Shown: positions 17,690-26,240 of the stretch, piece after piece
Layout: every line of letters begins with the position of its first letter
Numbering within the stretch: position 1 is the first letter of the stretch
Origin: Hymenobacter rubripertinctus
GTDB taxonomy: Bacteria; Bacteroidota; Bacteroidia; Cytophagales; Hymenobacteraceae
NCBI RefSeq assembly: GCF_003583925.1
Contig: NZ_QYCN01000016.1
Location: 45,898-89,385 of the forward strand
DNA: 43,488 bases
Direction: 5' to 3'
Position numbers and translations under genes: made by a program
Notes under the pieces: model-generated
Told to the model about the DNA's origin: nothing
What the model saw: the letters and a program-made list of their open reading frames with translations, nothing else
Databases searched by the model: none

Positions 17690-18234
17690 TCCGCCACACT
17701 GCGGTGCAGGCACCCGGTATTTGCTACGGCCATTATGATGTGCCGCTAGCCGACACGTTTGCCGCCGAAGTAGCGACGTTGCGCACCCGCCTGCCCCCGG
17801 CCAGCGGCCAGCGGGTCTTCAGCAGCCCGGCCCTGCGCTGCCTGACGTTGGCGGCCGAGTTCACAACGGACATCACCCCCGATGAGCGCCTGCGCGAAAT
17901 GCACTTCGGCACCTGGGAAAACCGCGCCTGGAACGAGCTGCCCCCGGCGGAAACCGCGTCCTGGATGGCCGACTACGTCACCCTGGCCCCGCCCGGCGGC
18001 GAAACGTTTGGCGCGGTGCAGCAGCGTACCGCGGCGTTTCTGGCGGAGCTGACGGCAGGGCAAGACCAGACGCCTGCCCTGCTATTCACGCACGGCGGCA
18101 CCATCCGGGCGATACTGTGCCACTGTTTGGAAATACCCCTGCGCAACGCATTTCAGTTGCGGATTGACTTTGCATCCATCACCCGGCTGCACTACCAGCA
18201 TGAGCGCTGGAACCTGTCGGCCTTCAATAGCTGA
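17674..18234 (+). CDS. cobC: Alpha-ribazole phosphatase CobC (histidine phosphatase family)
   Basis: 186-residue histidine phosphatase. The phosphohistidine motif is LVRHTAV at residues 5-11 (RHT in place of the common RHG), the second catalytic block is REMHFGTWENRAWNEL near 72, and the second His is in LLFTHGGTIRAIL near 132. In cobalamin synthesis the enzyme removes phosphate from alpha-ribazole phosphate or cobalamin phosphate. It overlaps cobS and is the last gene of the riboswitch-led operon, which supports the cobC rather than the general phosphoglycerate mutase-like assignment. Confidence 0.88.
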   Translation: MELSLVRHTAVQAPGICYGHYDVPLADTFAAEVATLRTRLPPASGQRVFSSPALRCLTLAAEFTTDITPDERLREMHFGTWENRAWNELPPAETASWMADYVTLAPPGGETFGAVQQRTAAFLAELTAGQDQTPALLFTHGGTIRAILCHCLEIPLRNAFQLRIDFASITRLHYQHERWNLSAFNS

Positions 18235-19021
18235 CCCAAAACCTGCGCGCAACCCAGGGAAGCTGGGCCGGCTCCCGGCGCAGATCGTCGTTGAGCAGGA
18301 GCTGCCCTTGCGGGAATTGATGCCCCCTTGCCACCGCCCCTGGTAAGCGCTGCGCCTGCCTTTGGTGCGGGCACGCAGGGCCAGCCAGCCAGCGGATATA
18401 TTTCGCGGTGAAAAGGTGCAATCAACCAGTGCGCGGAGGCATTGCAACTGGGCAGCATTGCATCCGCTGCGCACCTCAGGTAGTTGGCCCGGCTGGCCCG
18501 GCGTGCAGGGCCTGGGTTCCCAGTAAAAAAGCTCTCCTGAAACACTGGCCTGGCCTGTCGTGGCTGGTGAGGCAGGAGGCCGACCAGCTTTATCGAGTGG
18601 CAGAAAGCAGGTAGCGTGCACTGTCCGCTGCTCATTGGCTGGAAAGGATGTTTTCTGACGCAGCCAAAGCGGCTTTTTGAAGCCCGCGCGCCACCAGCAC
18701 ACAAAAGCAGTAAAAAAGTTTTACAGAATTGATATTGTTTCTATAATTAGTTGAAACTTTACCGCCGTTGCACTGCGGCCCTGCTCCAAGGATCTGAAAC
18801 TTATGCTGGACTAACTTCTCCAGCCCTATTTGACCAAGCTTGTGCTGCGTCATCTTATTTACCCGCAACTCCTTCTCTTTATTGCTGTGGTTTCAGGGCT
18901 TGTCAGCCCGACGGCTTGAGGTTCGCTATACCCGTGCCCTACTTATCCGCGCTTCCTGCATCCCGCCTTTGCCTGAACTGCTCATTGCTCCGCTCCCTTC
19001 CCTTTCCCTTATCCTAGCGCT
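18235..19021. other. 787-base region without a supported gene
   Basis: No reading frame here resembles a protein. Open frames on both strands overlap one another and show no coherent composition. A markedly AT-rich patch at about 18700-18765 contains GTTTC...GAAAC and GTAAAA...TTTTAC half-sites and may hold the promoter or operator of the Crp-type regulator that follows. The region separates the cobalamin operon from the biosynthetic cluster. Confidence 0.6.
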
Positions 19022-19675
19022 GTGTCTGCCAAACTTCCTTTACCCGCACCGGTCGTGCACCCTCGTAGTTCCTGTTCAGTATCGTTGTGTGAGCTAACTG
19101 CAAAACTTTTCTTCTCCTGCCCCGATACCGAAGCTGCTTTTTTCTCCTGCGAGTCGGTGAAAAACTTCAAGCAGCAGCTGGTTACGCAGCAGCTTCCCAA
19201 AGGAGCTATTATAGTGCTCGACGCCGAGGTGAGCAAGAAGCTGTTTTTTTTGCGGTCTGGAATAGCCCGGGTATTCTATTACAATGCCGAAGGCAAGGAC
19301 GTGACGTCGTGGTTTATCAGCGAAAACGAGTTTTTTCTGCCTGCCGTCAAGGAGGCCCGCGCTGCGGATTCGCTGGAGTACATGGAAATGCTGGAGAAAG
19401 CCGAGGTCGTGGCCCTGTGTGTTCACCAGTTAGAAGCTCTGTACCAGGAGCACACCGAGCTTAACCTGTTCGGGCGCTTACTCAAGGAGAAGATGCTGGC
19501 GCGTTGTGAGGAGCGCATCCGGTTCTTACAGATCCCTAAAGCGCAGGACCGGTTCCGCGATTTTGAGCGGCGGCACACGGCCCTTTCTTCCCGGGTACCA
19601 TTGAAATACATTGCTTCCTTTCTCAGTCTGACGCCGTCGACGCTAAGTAGGCTGCGCGCTTCTCCTTCGTTATAA
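19022..19675 (+). CDS. Crp/Fnr-family transcriptional regulator
   Basis: 217-residue regulator of the short Bacteroidota Crp type. Residues about 35-145 form a cyclic-nucleotide-binding-like beta roll (KGAIIVLDAEVSKKLFFLRSGIARVFYYNAEGKDVTSWF). A dimer helix follows, and a winged-helix DNA-reading segment closes the protein (LKYIASFLSLTPSTLSRLR). The usual cAMP contact residues are not conserved, as is common in this group, so the ligand is unknown. The start used is GTG 19022. It is encoded on the same strand, 146 bases upstream of the quinolone cluster, so it may control it. Confidence 0.8.
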   Translation: MSAKLPLPAPVVHPRSSCSVSLCELTAKLFFSCPDTEAAFFSCESVKNFKQQLVTQQLPKGAIIVLDAEVSKKLFFLRSGIARVFYYNAEGKDVTSWFISENEFFLPAVKEARAADSLEYMEMLEKAEVVALCVHQLEALYQEHTELNLFGRLLKEKMLARCEERIRFLQIPKAQDRFRDFERRHTALSSRVPLKYIASFLSLTPSTLSRLRASPSL

Positions 19676-19785
19676 AATTGATTATCAGGTAATTACTCGT
19701 TTTTATTGACTGCAATCCAGTAATAAATTGCTTTTCGACAACTGGCTTTTTGTTTTCCGGTAAGCACTGCCCCTGCGAATGCTGG

Positions 19786-19793
19786 TAAGTTTG
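19786..19793 (+). promoter_or_regulatory. Possible -7 element of the biosynthetic cluster
   Basis: TAAGTTTG matches the TAnnTTTG consensus and lies 28 bases before the TTG start of the thioesterase gene, the first gene of the long co-directional run. No convincing -33 partner is seen at the normal distance. Prediction only. Confidence 0.35.
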
Positions 19794-19821
19794 GAACATC
19801 AATCTGAACAGTGTTTAGCAG

Positions 19822-20616
19822 TTGAAAAACGAGGTCCATTCTGTGCAAGCTGGCTCCCCCGCAGACCCGGTAACCGTTTACTGCATCCCCTTTGCCGGGG
19901 GCAGTGCCAACTCGTTCAGCACCTATAAAGCCCAGGATTTTCCGGGTCTGCAATTCCAGGCCCTGGAGCTTCCGGGGCGCGGCTTACGCGGCGAAGCACC
20001 GTTGCTCACCTGTCTGGAAGCCATTCTGGACGACTACTGGCAGCAACTGGTGCCTTTGGTAACGGCTGCGCAGAAGCCCTACGTGCTATGGGGTCACAGT
20101 ATGGGGGCCGCCATCACCGGCTGGCTTACGGCCCGGCTCCTGCGCGAACAAGTACGCTCACCCCTGTTTTTGCTGCACACCAGCAAAGTGGCCACCCGCC
20201 AACCCACTGATCTGGTGCTGCATCGGCTCCCGGAACAGCAGTTTATTGCCGAGTTGCGGCAGCTGGGCGGACTTCCCGCCTTTCTCTCCGACGGCTCGGA
20301 CCTGTTACGCCAGTTCCTCCCCATTATCCGGGCCGATATCCGGGCCCTCGAATCATATACCCAACCCCCGCCTACCGGATTGCCCGTGCCCATTCGCGTG
20401 CTGGTGAGTCGGCAGGAGCGCCCTACCCCAACCGAGTGGGGGCGCTGGCAGCAGGAAAGCAGCGCCAGCGTCGCCTATCAGGAGGTGGCGGGTGACCACT
20501 TTTTCATCTATCGGAACCGGCCGGCAGTGGGGGAGCAGCTGCGGCTGGGGGTAGCGGCCGGGCGGCCCGCACCTGGCCCGGCGCGGGCTCCGGACCGGTT
20601 CACTATCTCTCCCTAG
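19822..20616 (+). CDS. Type II thioesterase (alpha/beta hydrolase, GrsT/RifR type)
   Basis: 264-residue editing thioesterase. The opening VYCIPFAGGSANSFSTY near residue 17 gives the oxyanion region, the nucleophile is Ser93 in WGHSMGA, and the catalytic His226 lies in AGDHFFI. An Asp in the ISVLVSRQE-like region near 195 is replaced by other polar residues, so the acid is uncertain. Such enzymes remove stalled or wrong acyl groups from carrier proteins. The start is TTG 19822 with an in-frame GTG at 19843 as alternative. The last 25 residues are an unusual Pro/Ala/Arg-rich tail. It precedes pqsA by 211 bases. Confidence 0.85.
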   Translation: MKNEVHSVQAGSPADPVTVYCIPFAGGSANSFSTYKAQDFPGLQFQALELPGRGLRGEAPLLTCLEAILDDYWQQLVPLVTAAQKPYVLWGHSMGAAITGWLTARLLREQVRSPLFLLHTSKVATRQPTDLVLHRLPEQQFIAELRQLGGLPAFLSDGSDLLRQFLPIIRADIRALESYTQPPPTGLPVPIRVLVSRQERPTPTEWGRWQQESSASVAYQEVAGDHFFIYRNRPAVGEQLRLGVAAGRPAPGPARAPDRFTISP

Positions 20617-20827
20617 CACCCCTGTTCCGGTGCTCAGCGGCCCCCGGCGCTCTGGCCCCCGGTGCCCTTCTTCGCCGCCGTTTCCTATCAGGCCTTCTGC
20701 TTCCTTCTTTTTGAAGGAGTGGCCGCGCCTTGCCTTCTGTCCGGCTACCACACGGGCCGCCGTTGCTGCTGCTCGTTGGGCTGGCGAATCCGGCCTGCCC
20801 CTATCCAATTTCCCTAAACGCATAGCC

Positions 20828-22390
20828 ATGGACCACTGCAATCTGGCGGAAGTGCTGCTCTACCAACCGGCGCTGGAGAACTCGCGTCTGGCCATCGTCT
20901 GGCAGGGGCAGCACCTGAGCCGCCAGTGGCTGCAACAGCGGGTATTGAACGTAGCCAGCAATCTGGCCTCGCTGAAGGTAACGCCCGATGACCGGGTGTT
21001 GCTGCTGATGCACGATTCGCCCTACCTGATCGTCAGCTTTTTGGCTATGCTGGCTATCGGGGCCATTCCGGTGCTGCTAAACCCGAAAATCAGTCCGGAA
21101 AACCTGCGCCACCTGCTCCTCGACAGCCGGGCCAGGGTCGTGATTGTCGATGATCAGGAGGCCGACCGCCTAACGGACGTTATCGAACGCTCCAGCTACG
21201 TGAACCTGCACATTACGCATGGCGCGGCCGACCATTGGCAGGTGTACAACTACAAGCTGCGGCGGTTTCCGCTGGAGTGGTTTCTGCAGGATGACGCACT
21301 GGCGTACGGCTTTGAATTCTATCCCAAGAAGCCGACCAGCATTGCCTTCTGGCAATACACCTCGGGCACCACGGGGCCACCCAAGGCAGTGCAGCACTCC
21401 CAGGAGGTGATGCTGAGCTCCATCAGGCACTTCGCGCAGGGCGTATTGCAGCTCGGTCCGGATGACCGGATATACTCCGTTGCCAAGATGTTTTTTGGCT
21501 ATGGCCTGGGCAACAGCTTGTTTTTTCCTTTGGCTACCGGCGCGGTTGTGTGGCTGGACGCCGGCTGGCCCACCGTGCAGCGCATAGACGCCGACATCCA
21601 GGAATTTCGGCCTACCGTGCTGTTTGGCGTTCCCAAGGTGTACTCCCTGCTCAGCCAGTACCCCGAAATGCTGGCCCTGCCGGCGTGGCAACAGGTGCGC
21701 GTTTTTTTCTCGGCCGGCTCTTACCTCACGGCCGAGCTGAACCAGAAGTGGTATGCGCTAACGGGCAAGTACATTACGGATGGCATCGGGACCACGGAAA
21801 TGGGCCACGTCTACCTCAGCAACAGGCCCGATGCGGTTACTCCCGGCCAAACCGGGTTGCCCGTGCCGGGCTACGAAGTGAAGCTGGTACCCGCCGGGCC
21901 GGTACCGCTAGCGGCCGACGTGTGCCGGGGCGAGCTGTGGGTAAAGCCCAGCTTTACGCCCGGCACTTACTGGGAAAACGAGCCAACCAACCAGTGCAAG
22001 TTTCAGGAAGGCTGGTACAAAACCGGCGACGTATTCAGCCGGGCCGAGGATGGCTCTTACCGCTACCTGGGCCGCAACGACGACCTGTTCAAAATTAACG
22101 GCCGCTGGGTGATGCCGGGCGAAGTGGAGGACCTGGTTATCCATCACTTTGAAGTGGAGGAGTGCGCCCTGGTAGGTATTTCCGGGGCCGATGGCAACAC
22201 GGAAGCCGCGCTCTTCTATTCCTCCAAGGAAACCATCATTGGTCTGGAGCACCTCATGCAGCATTTGCGCCCCCAACTGGAGGGCTACAAAATGCCCAAG
22301 CACAGTTTCCGCCTGCAAGAATTTCCCCGCAACGATAATGGCAAGCTGCTCCGCGCCGAGCTCGTCAAGCTGGCCGAGCACTACATCTGA
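20828..22390 (+). CDS. pqsA: Anthranilate-CoA ligase, PqsA-like
   Basis: 520-residue adenylate-forming enzyme of the benzoate-CoA ligase branch, nearly the same length as Pseudomonas PqsA (517). The ATP loop is YTSGTTGPPKAVQHS at residues 177-191. KMFFGYGLGNSLFFP near 220, RPTVLFGVPKVYSLL near 260, DGIGTTEMGHVYLSNRPD near 320, WYKTGDVF near 398 and DDLFKINGRWVMPGEVE near 417 all match PqsA as I recall it. The C-terminal catalytic Lys is in PRNDNGKLLRAEL near 505. It should activate an aromatic acid, anthranilate if the PqsA analogy holds, as a CoA ester. The gap to pqsB is 4 bases. Benzoate-CoA or 4-aminobenzoate-CoA ligase activity is the main alternative. Confidence 0.87.
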   Translation: MDHCNLAEVLLYQPALENSRLAIVWQGQHLSRQWLQQRVLNVASNLASLKVTPDDRVLLLMHDSPYLIVSFLAMLAIGAIPVLLNPKISPENLRHLLLDSRARVVIVDDQEADRLTDVIERSSYVNLHITHGAADHWQVYNYKLRRFPLEWFLQDDALAYGFEFYPKKPTSIAFWQYTSGTTGPPKAVQHSQEVMLSSIRHFAQGVLQLGPDDRIYSVAKMFFGYGLGNSLFFPLATGAVVWLDAGWPTVQRIDADIQEFRPTVLFGVPKVYSLLSQYPEMLALPAWQQVRVFFSAGSYLTAELNQKWYALTGKYITDGIGTTEMGHVYLSNRPDAVTPGQTGLPVPGYEVKLVPAGPVPLAADVCRGELWVKPSFTPGTYWENEPTNQCKFQEGWYKTGDVFSRAEDGSYRYLGRNDDLFKINGRWVMPGEVEDLVIHHFEVEECALVGISGADGNTEAALFYSSKETIIGLEHLMQHLRPQLEGYKMPKHSFRLQEFPRNDNGKLLRAELVKLAEHYI

Positions 22391-22394
22391 TTTT

Positions 22395-23300
22395 ATGCAC
22401 ATTGCCGGAGCTTCCGTTTACCTTCCATCGGCCCCCGAGCGCGTTGCCTGCGGCCGGCCCTACGCGTATTGCCGCCCCCAGGCGGCCGATGAGGAACTGC
22501 TGGTGGGCATGGCCCTGCCCGTGTGCTGGCGCATTCTCAAAGCCCGGGGCCTCGATCCGCTGGACCTGGACCTGCTCATCAGCGTGTCGGTTTCGCCCGA
22601 CCACCTGGTGGGTAGCAAGGAGGTGGCGGCCCCGCGCCTCTGCCACCCGCTGCAACGCGACCTGGGCGCGCGCAATGCCTTTGTATTCGACTTGATTGAT
22701 GCGGACTGGACGACGGCGCTGGATGTGGCCGAGGGCTTCATGCGCAGCCAGGACTACCGCTGGGCGCTGCTCATCCGGGCCGAGCATACCTCCGTCTCCA
22801 TGCTCCCCGATGCCCACTCTGGCTTCGGCCTGGCCGATGGGGTAGGAGCCCTGCTGGTGACGCTGCCCGCCGACGGAAGCCTGAGCGCCACGCCCGTGCG
22901 CTACGAGCAGGACACCGAAGGCTGGGAAGGCCTCCGGATTGACCTGCTGCCCCCCGAAACGCTGGGTAGTGGCAGTGGGCGCTGCCAGCTCACCTTCGCC
23001 TACGAGGCCGGGAAGGCCGAAATGCTCACGGAACGGGCCTCCGACATGGCCCGGCAAATTGGCATCAACCCAACAGACGTTGTGCTGACGGAAGCCTGGC
23101 TGCCGGGCCAGCCCGCCGTGCTGCAAGACCCCGGAAAGCTGAAGCCGCATGCCTGCTACGACTACCTGGGGCCGTTCGGACTGCCTTACTACGCCGAGCA
23201 GCTGCTCCAGGACCGGCCCTCGGCCGCGCCCATCCAGCTGGTCAGCGTCACACTCAATCCTTTCCTGATGCGCTACGCTGGTCGGCGCCTGACTCTGTAA
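22395..23300 (+). CDS. pqsB: PqsB-like inactive KAS III partner
   Basis: 301-residue thiolase-fold protein without a catalytic triad. The position of the nucleophilic Cys is Asp104 in FDLIDADWTTAL, and the usual HQ and GN motifs near the C-terminus are missing. Blocks SPDHLVGSKEVAAPRLCHPL near 74 and GFGLADGVGALL near 148 resemble Pseudomonas PqsB (283 residues) as I recall it. PqsB forms a heterodimer with PqsC and is needed for joining 2-aminobenzoylacetate with an acyl chain. It sits between pqsA and pqsC as in Pseudomonas, with 4-base gaps on each side. Confidence 0.87.
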   Translation: MHIAGASVYLPSAPERVACGRPYAYCRPQAADEELLVGMALPVCWRILKARGLDPLDLDLLISVSVSPDHLVGSKEVAAPRLCHPLQRDLGARNAFVFDLIDADWTTALDVAEGFMRSQDYRWALLIRAEHTSVSMLPDAHSGFGLADGVGALLVTLPADGSLSATPVRYEQDTEGWEGLRIDLLPPETLGSGSGRCQLTFAYEAGKAEMLTERASDMARQIGINPTDVVLTEAWLPGQPAVLQDPGKLKPHACYDYLGPFGLPYYAEQLLQDRPSAAPIQLVSVTLNPFLMRYAGRRLTL

Positions 23301-23304
23301 CGCT

Positions 23305-24339
23305 ATGCTACCCAACGCCGCCATCCGCAGCCTCGCCATTCAGATGCCCTCCCGGCACGTGCGCAACGACGAGGAGCCCTACGCCAGCATTCCGGACATT
23401 CCGCACAACTGGTGGCGCTTCTGGGGCATCAAGGCCCGCTACCTCATTGATCGGGAGCAGGGCGAAACGGCCGAAACCCTGGCGGTGCAGGCCGCCGAAA
23501 AAGCCCTGGCTCAGGCCCGCCTCCGCCCCCAGGACATCGACCTGATCCTGTGCAACAGCACCTGCTTTGCCGGCTGGTCGACGGAGCGTTCCAAGGCCCT
23601 GCCCCGCTTTGCCCAGCAGCTGAAAATCCGGCTGGGCTGCGTCGGTGCCCTGGCCATCGACGTGGAGCAGGAGTGCATCACGTTCCTGATTTCGCTTCAG
23701 ATGGCCACCCACTACATTGCCTCCGGCCAGGCCCGCCACGTGCTGGTGTGCGCCTCCGAGTACATCTCGGGCGTGCTGGATTTCAGCGACCTGTCCAGCA
23801 CTACGTTCGGCGATGGGGCGGCCGTTGCGGTTGTCTCAGCCGATTCGGCGTCGGCCGGTAAGCTGCTGGCTTCGTCCTATGCCAGCAACGCCGACTTCTA
23901 CGATCTGGCGACCGTGAAATGGCGCTACCCCGTGAACGGCCCCCCCCAACCCGAGCAGTTCTGGTCCTACTTCACGCTGGACCGCAACGCGCCCGCCGAG
24001 ATGCAGAAGTTCGTGCCCGAGGGCGTGCCCGCCGTGGTGCGCAAAGCCCTGGCCAAGGCGGAGCTGACCCCGGACGACATTGATTTCTACGTGTTCCACC
24101 AACCGTCCAAAATCCTGGTGTCGCTGTGGGCCAACAACCTGGGCGTAGACGAGGACCGCTTCCTGCTCACGCTGGGCGAGTACGGCTGCATGGTGTCCGT
24201 TTCGATGCCCGTAACGCTGTACGAAGCCCTGCGCCAGGGTCTCATCAAGCCGGGCAACCGCGTGGTTATTGCCGGCGCGGCAACGGGCTGGGGCTTCGGG
24301 GCCCAGGTCTGGGAAGTAGGCCCTATTCAGTGGAATTAA
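23305..24339 (+). CDS. pqsC: PqsC-like KAS III with Cys-His dyad
   Basis: 344-residue KAS III homologue (Pseudomonas PqsC about 348). Nucleophile Cys124 is in DVEQECITFL and His265 in FVFHQPS-like context. The position of the third KAS III residue, normally Asn, is Cys295 in GEYGCMVSVSMP, so the active site is a dyad, as reported for PqsC. WWRFWGI near 32, SEYISGVLDF near 153 and GAATGWGFGAQVWEVG at the C-terminus closely match PqsC. With PqsB it should load an acyl group on Cys124 and condense it with 2-aminobenzoylacetate (or its N-hydroxy form) to close the quinolone ring. The ACP gene follows after 44 bases, a likely acyl donor. Confidence 0.9.
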   Translation: MLPNAAIRSLAIQMPSRHVRNDEEPYASIPDIPHNWWRFWGIKARYLIDREQGETAETLAVQAAEKALAQARLRPQDIDLILCNSTCFAGWSTERSKALPRFAQQLKIRLGCVGALAIDVEQECITFLISLQMATHYIASGQARHVLVCASEYISGVLDFSDLSSTTFGDGAAVAVVSADSASAGKLLASSYASNADFYDLATVKWRYPVNGPPQPEQFWSYFTLDRNAPAEMQKFVPEGVPAVVRKALAKAELTPDDIDFYVFHQPSKILVSLWANNLGVDEDRFLLTLGEYGCMVSVSMPVTLYEALRQGLIKPGNRVVIAGAATGWGFGAQVWEVGPIQWN

Positions 24340-24383
24340 CCCGGTTTTTTTACTTCATTCTTCACTTTTTTTCCTTTATCCCC

Positions 24384-24644
24384 ATGAGCAACGCTGACGC
24401 TGTTTACCAAGAGATTGTCGCCATTCTGGCCGATGTAGCCGAGTGCGAGGTCGAAGACATCAAGCCCGATACCAACCTGCCCGAGGAGCTGGGACTGAAC
24501 TCGCTGATGGGCCTGGAAGTGCTGGTGTCGCTGGAGCGCAAGTTCAAAATCAAAATCTCGGAAAGCGAGCTGGCCCGCATGACAACGGCCCAGGACATTT
24601 ACGCGACCGTGCAGAAAGTGCTGGCTACCGAGGTAGCCGCCTAA
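24384..24644 (+). CDS. Acyl carrier protein
   Basis: 86-residue acidic ACP. The phosphopantetheine site is Ser40 in ELGLNSLMGLEVL (LNSL in place of the DSL of housekeeping ACPs), which marks it as a secondary, pathway-specific carrier. Helix I, II and III positions are normal. It is encoded directly after pqsC and before the CrtI-like flavoprotein; the cluster also has its own phosphopantetheinyl transferase at 40186-40974. Likely carries the growing acyl chain made by the FabF/CLF/FabG/FabZ set. Confidence 0.93.
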   Translation: MSNADAVYQEIVAILADVAECEVEDIKPDTNLPEELGLNSLMGLEVLVSLERKFKIKISESELARMTTAQDIYATVQKVLATEVAA

Positions 24645-24681
24645 ATACCCGCCGCCGCTCCCCACGCCGCCCCTCACTGGT

Positions 24682-26181
24682 ATGCAAACCCTGGAAGTAG
24701 ACGAACTCATTATTGGTGCCGGCCTCACGGGCCTGATGTACGGCAACGTGGCCGTGGCCCCCGACTACCGGGTGGCCCTGGCCGAGAGCCACTTCAAGCC
24801 CGGCGGGTACGCCACCAATTTCAGGCGCCTGAAAAACCGGGTAGCGTTTGATTGCAGCCAGCACAAGATTACCGGCGTTGGCCCCAACGGCAACCTGCGC
24901 AATGCCCTGGTGCGGGCCGGCCTCTGGGACAAGCTCCGGTTTGAGTACTTCAACGAGCTGGCGACGGTGCTGCACCGGGGCAAAGCCTACCACTTTCCGG
25001 CCACCGGCCCCGAGATTGAGGCGTTCCTGCTCCGGGAGTTTCCGCACGAGGCGGCCGGAATCCGGCATTTTCACCTCGACATCAACACCCACGGTCGTCA
25101 GAACTACATGTTTGCCCGCATGATGCTCGGCGAATACGCCCTGGACAAGGAGTTGCTGCCCGAAAGCCGGGCTTTGTCGAAGCTGACCACCAAGGAGTAT
25201 TTCCGCCAGCGCTTCCGCGACGACGCGCTGATAGAAATTCTGAGCTCCCTGGCCATTTACCTGGGAGCCATTGCCCACGAAGCCAACGCCTTCTACTTCC
25301 TGCACTACCTCTACGCGGCCTTCGAAACCCGGCCCGCCTACGTGCGCGGTACGTCCCAGTCGTTGTCGGATACGCTGGCCCGGGAGTTTGCCCGCCGGGG
25401 CGGGCAGCTTACGGTGCGCAACCCGGTGCTGGGCATCGAAACCCACGAGGGCCGCATTGTGGCCGTGACCACCCAGAAGTGCCGGTTTCTGACGACCAAA
25501 GTAACGGCTACCTGCGCTCCGGCGGTGGTGATGAGCCTGTTGCCCGCCCCGCAGGCTGCCGAGTACGCAAGCTTCCAGCACAAGCTGAGCCAGCTGGAAG
25601 AAGGCTGGGGCCACATCAGCCTGTACCTGGTAACGGACCGCCCCCCGGCGGAACTGGGCCTCACGGAAGCGGAATACCTGCTGGTGCACGATGCCGGTGA
25701 CGACCTGCCGGCCAGCGAGTGGCACACGGATGCCCGCTACGAAAAGCTGACGCTCAGTGCCACCAACTACCATCAGCTCGATCCGCAGAGTGGTATGGTG
25801 GTGCAGCTAACTATCCTCGACCACGATGGCCGCTGGTTTTGCCTGACCAAAGCCGAGTACAAGGCCGAGAAGGAGCGGGTGCAAAACTTGCTGCTGGAGC
25901 GTGCCTACCGGTATTTTCCGGCGCTGCGCGGGCACATCACCTACGTCGAGGCCTCCACGCCCCGCACCAATTTCCGCTACACCAACTCGCCCAAAGGCTC
26001 TGCTTTTGGCTACAAAGTGCTGCCGCGCGACAACATGCGCTTTCTGAGTCGCCCGCCCGTGGACGGCCTGCGCTTCGTGGGCGGCTGGGGCACGGGGCCG
26101 GGCTACGAAACGGGCCTTTGCCTGGGCTTCACCCACGCCTTTCTGGAGCGCCAGCGGCGCACCGCGCCCGTGCCAGTGTAA
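24682..26181 (+). CDS. FAD-dependent oxidoreductase, phytoene desaturase/retinol saturase-like
   Basis: 499-residue flavoprotein of the CrtI/amine-oxidase superfamily. The FAD dinucleotide-binding motif is ELIIGAGLTGLMYGN from residue 8, with the acidic strand end ALAESHFKPGGYATNF near 33. The C-terminal FAD block is RFVGGWGTGPGYETGLCLGF near 465. No membrane span or signal peptide. Family members desaturate, saturate or isomerise polyene or acyl chains. Relatives occur in aryl-polyene, flexirubin and ladderane gene sets. Here it could act on the acyl chain bound to the ACP encoded 37 bases upstream. Exact reaction unknown. Confidence 0.85.
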   Translation: MQTLEVDELIIGAGLTGLMYGNVAVAPDYRVALAESHFKPGGYATNFRRLKNRVAFDCSQHKITGVGPNGNLRNALVRAGLWDKLRFEYFNELATVLHRGKAYHFPATGPEIEAFLLREFPHEAAGIRHFHLDINTHGRQNYMFARMMLGEYALDKELLPESRALSKLTTKEYFRQRFRDDALIEILSSLAIYLGAIAHEANAFYFLHYLYAAFETRPAYVRGTSQSLSDTLAREFARRGGQLTVRNPVLGIETHEGRIVAVTTQKCRFLTTKVTATCAPAVVMSLLPAPQAAEYASFQHKLSQLEEGWGHISLYLVTDRPPAELGLTEAEYLLVHDAGDDLPASEWHTDARYEKLTLSATNYHQLDPQSGMVVQLTILDHDGRWFCLTKAEYKAEKERVQNLLLERAYRYFPALRGHITYVEASTPRTNFRYTNSPKGSAFGYKVLPRDNMRFLSRPPVDGLRFVGGWGTGPGYETGLCLGFTHAFLERQRRTAPVPV

Positions 26182-26240
26182 GGGCGGCGGCCCCGTTCTA
26201 ATCTGTCAGTTTTTCCCTTTTCTTCCCTCAAGCTACTACG

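Noticed and set aside
18082..18702. 206-residue minus-strand ORF after cobC
   Set aside because: It runs into the end of cobC and has incoherent composition with many Cys, Trp and Arg; no domain visible.
18751..19017. Possible 88-residue ORF upstream of the Crp-type regulator
   Set aside because: It overlaps another frame of equal quality, has no recognisable motif and covers the likely promoter region.
22395..23300. Pseudogene of fabH (loss of catalytic residues)
   Set aside because: The frame is intact, tightly packed between pqsA and pqsC, and the loss of the Cys is typical of PqsB.
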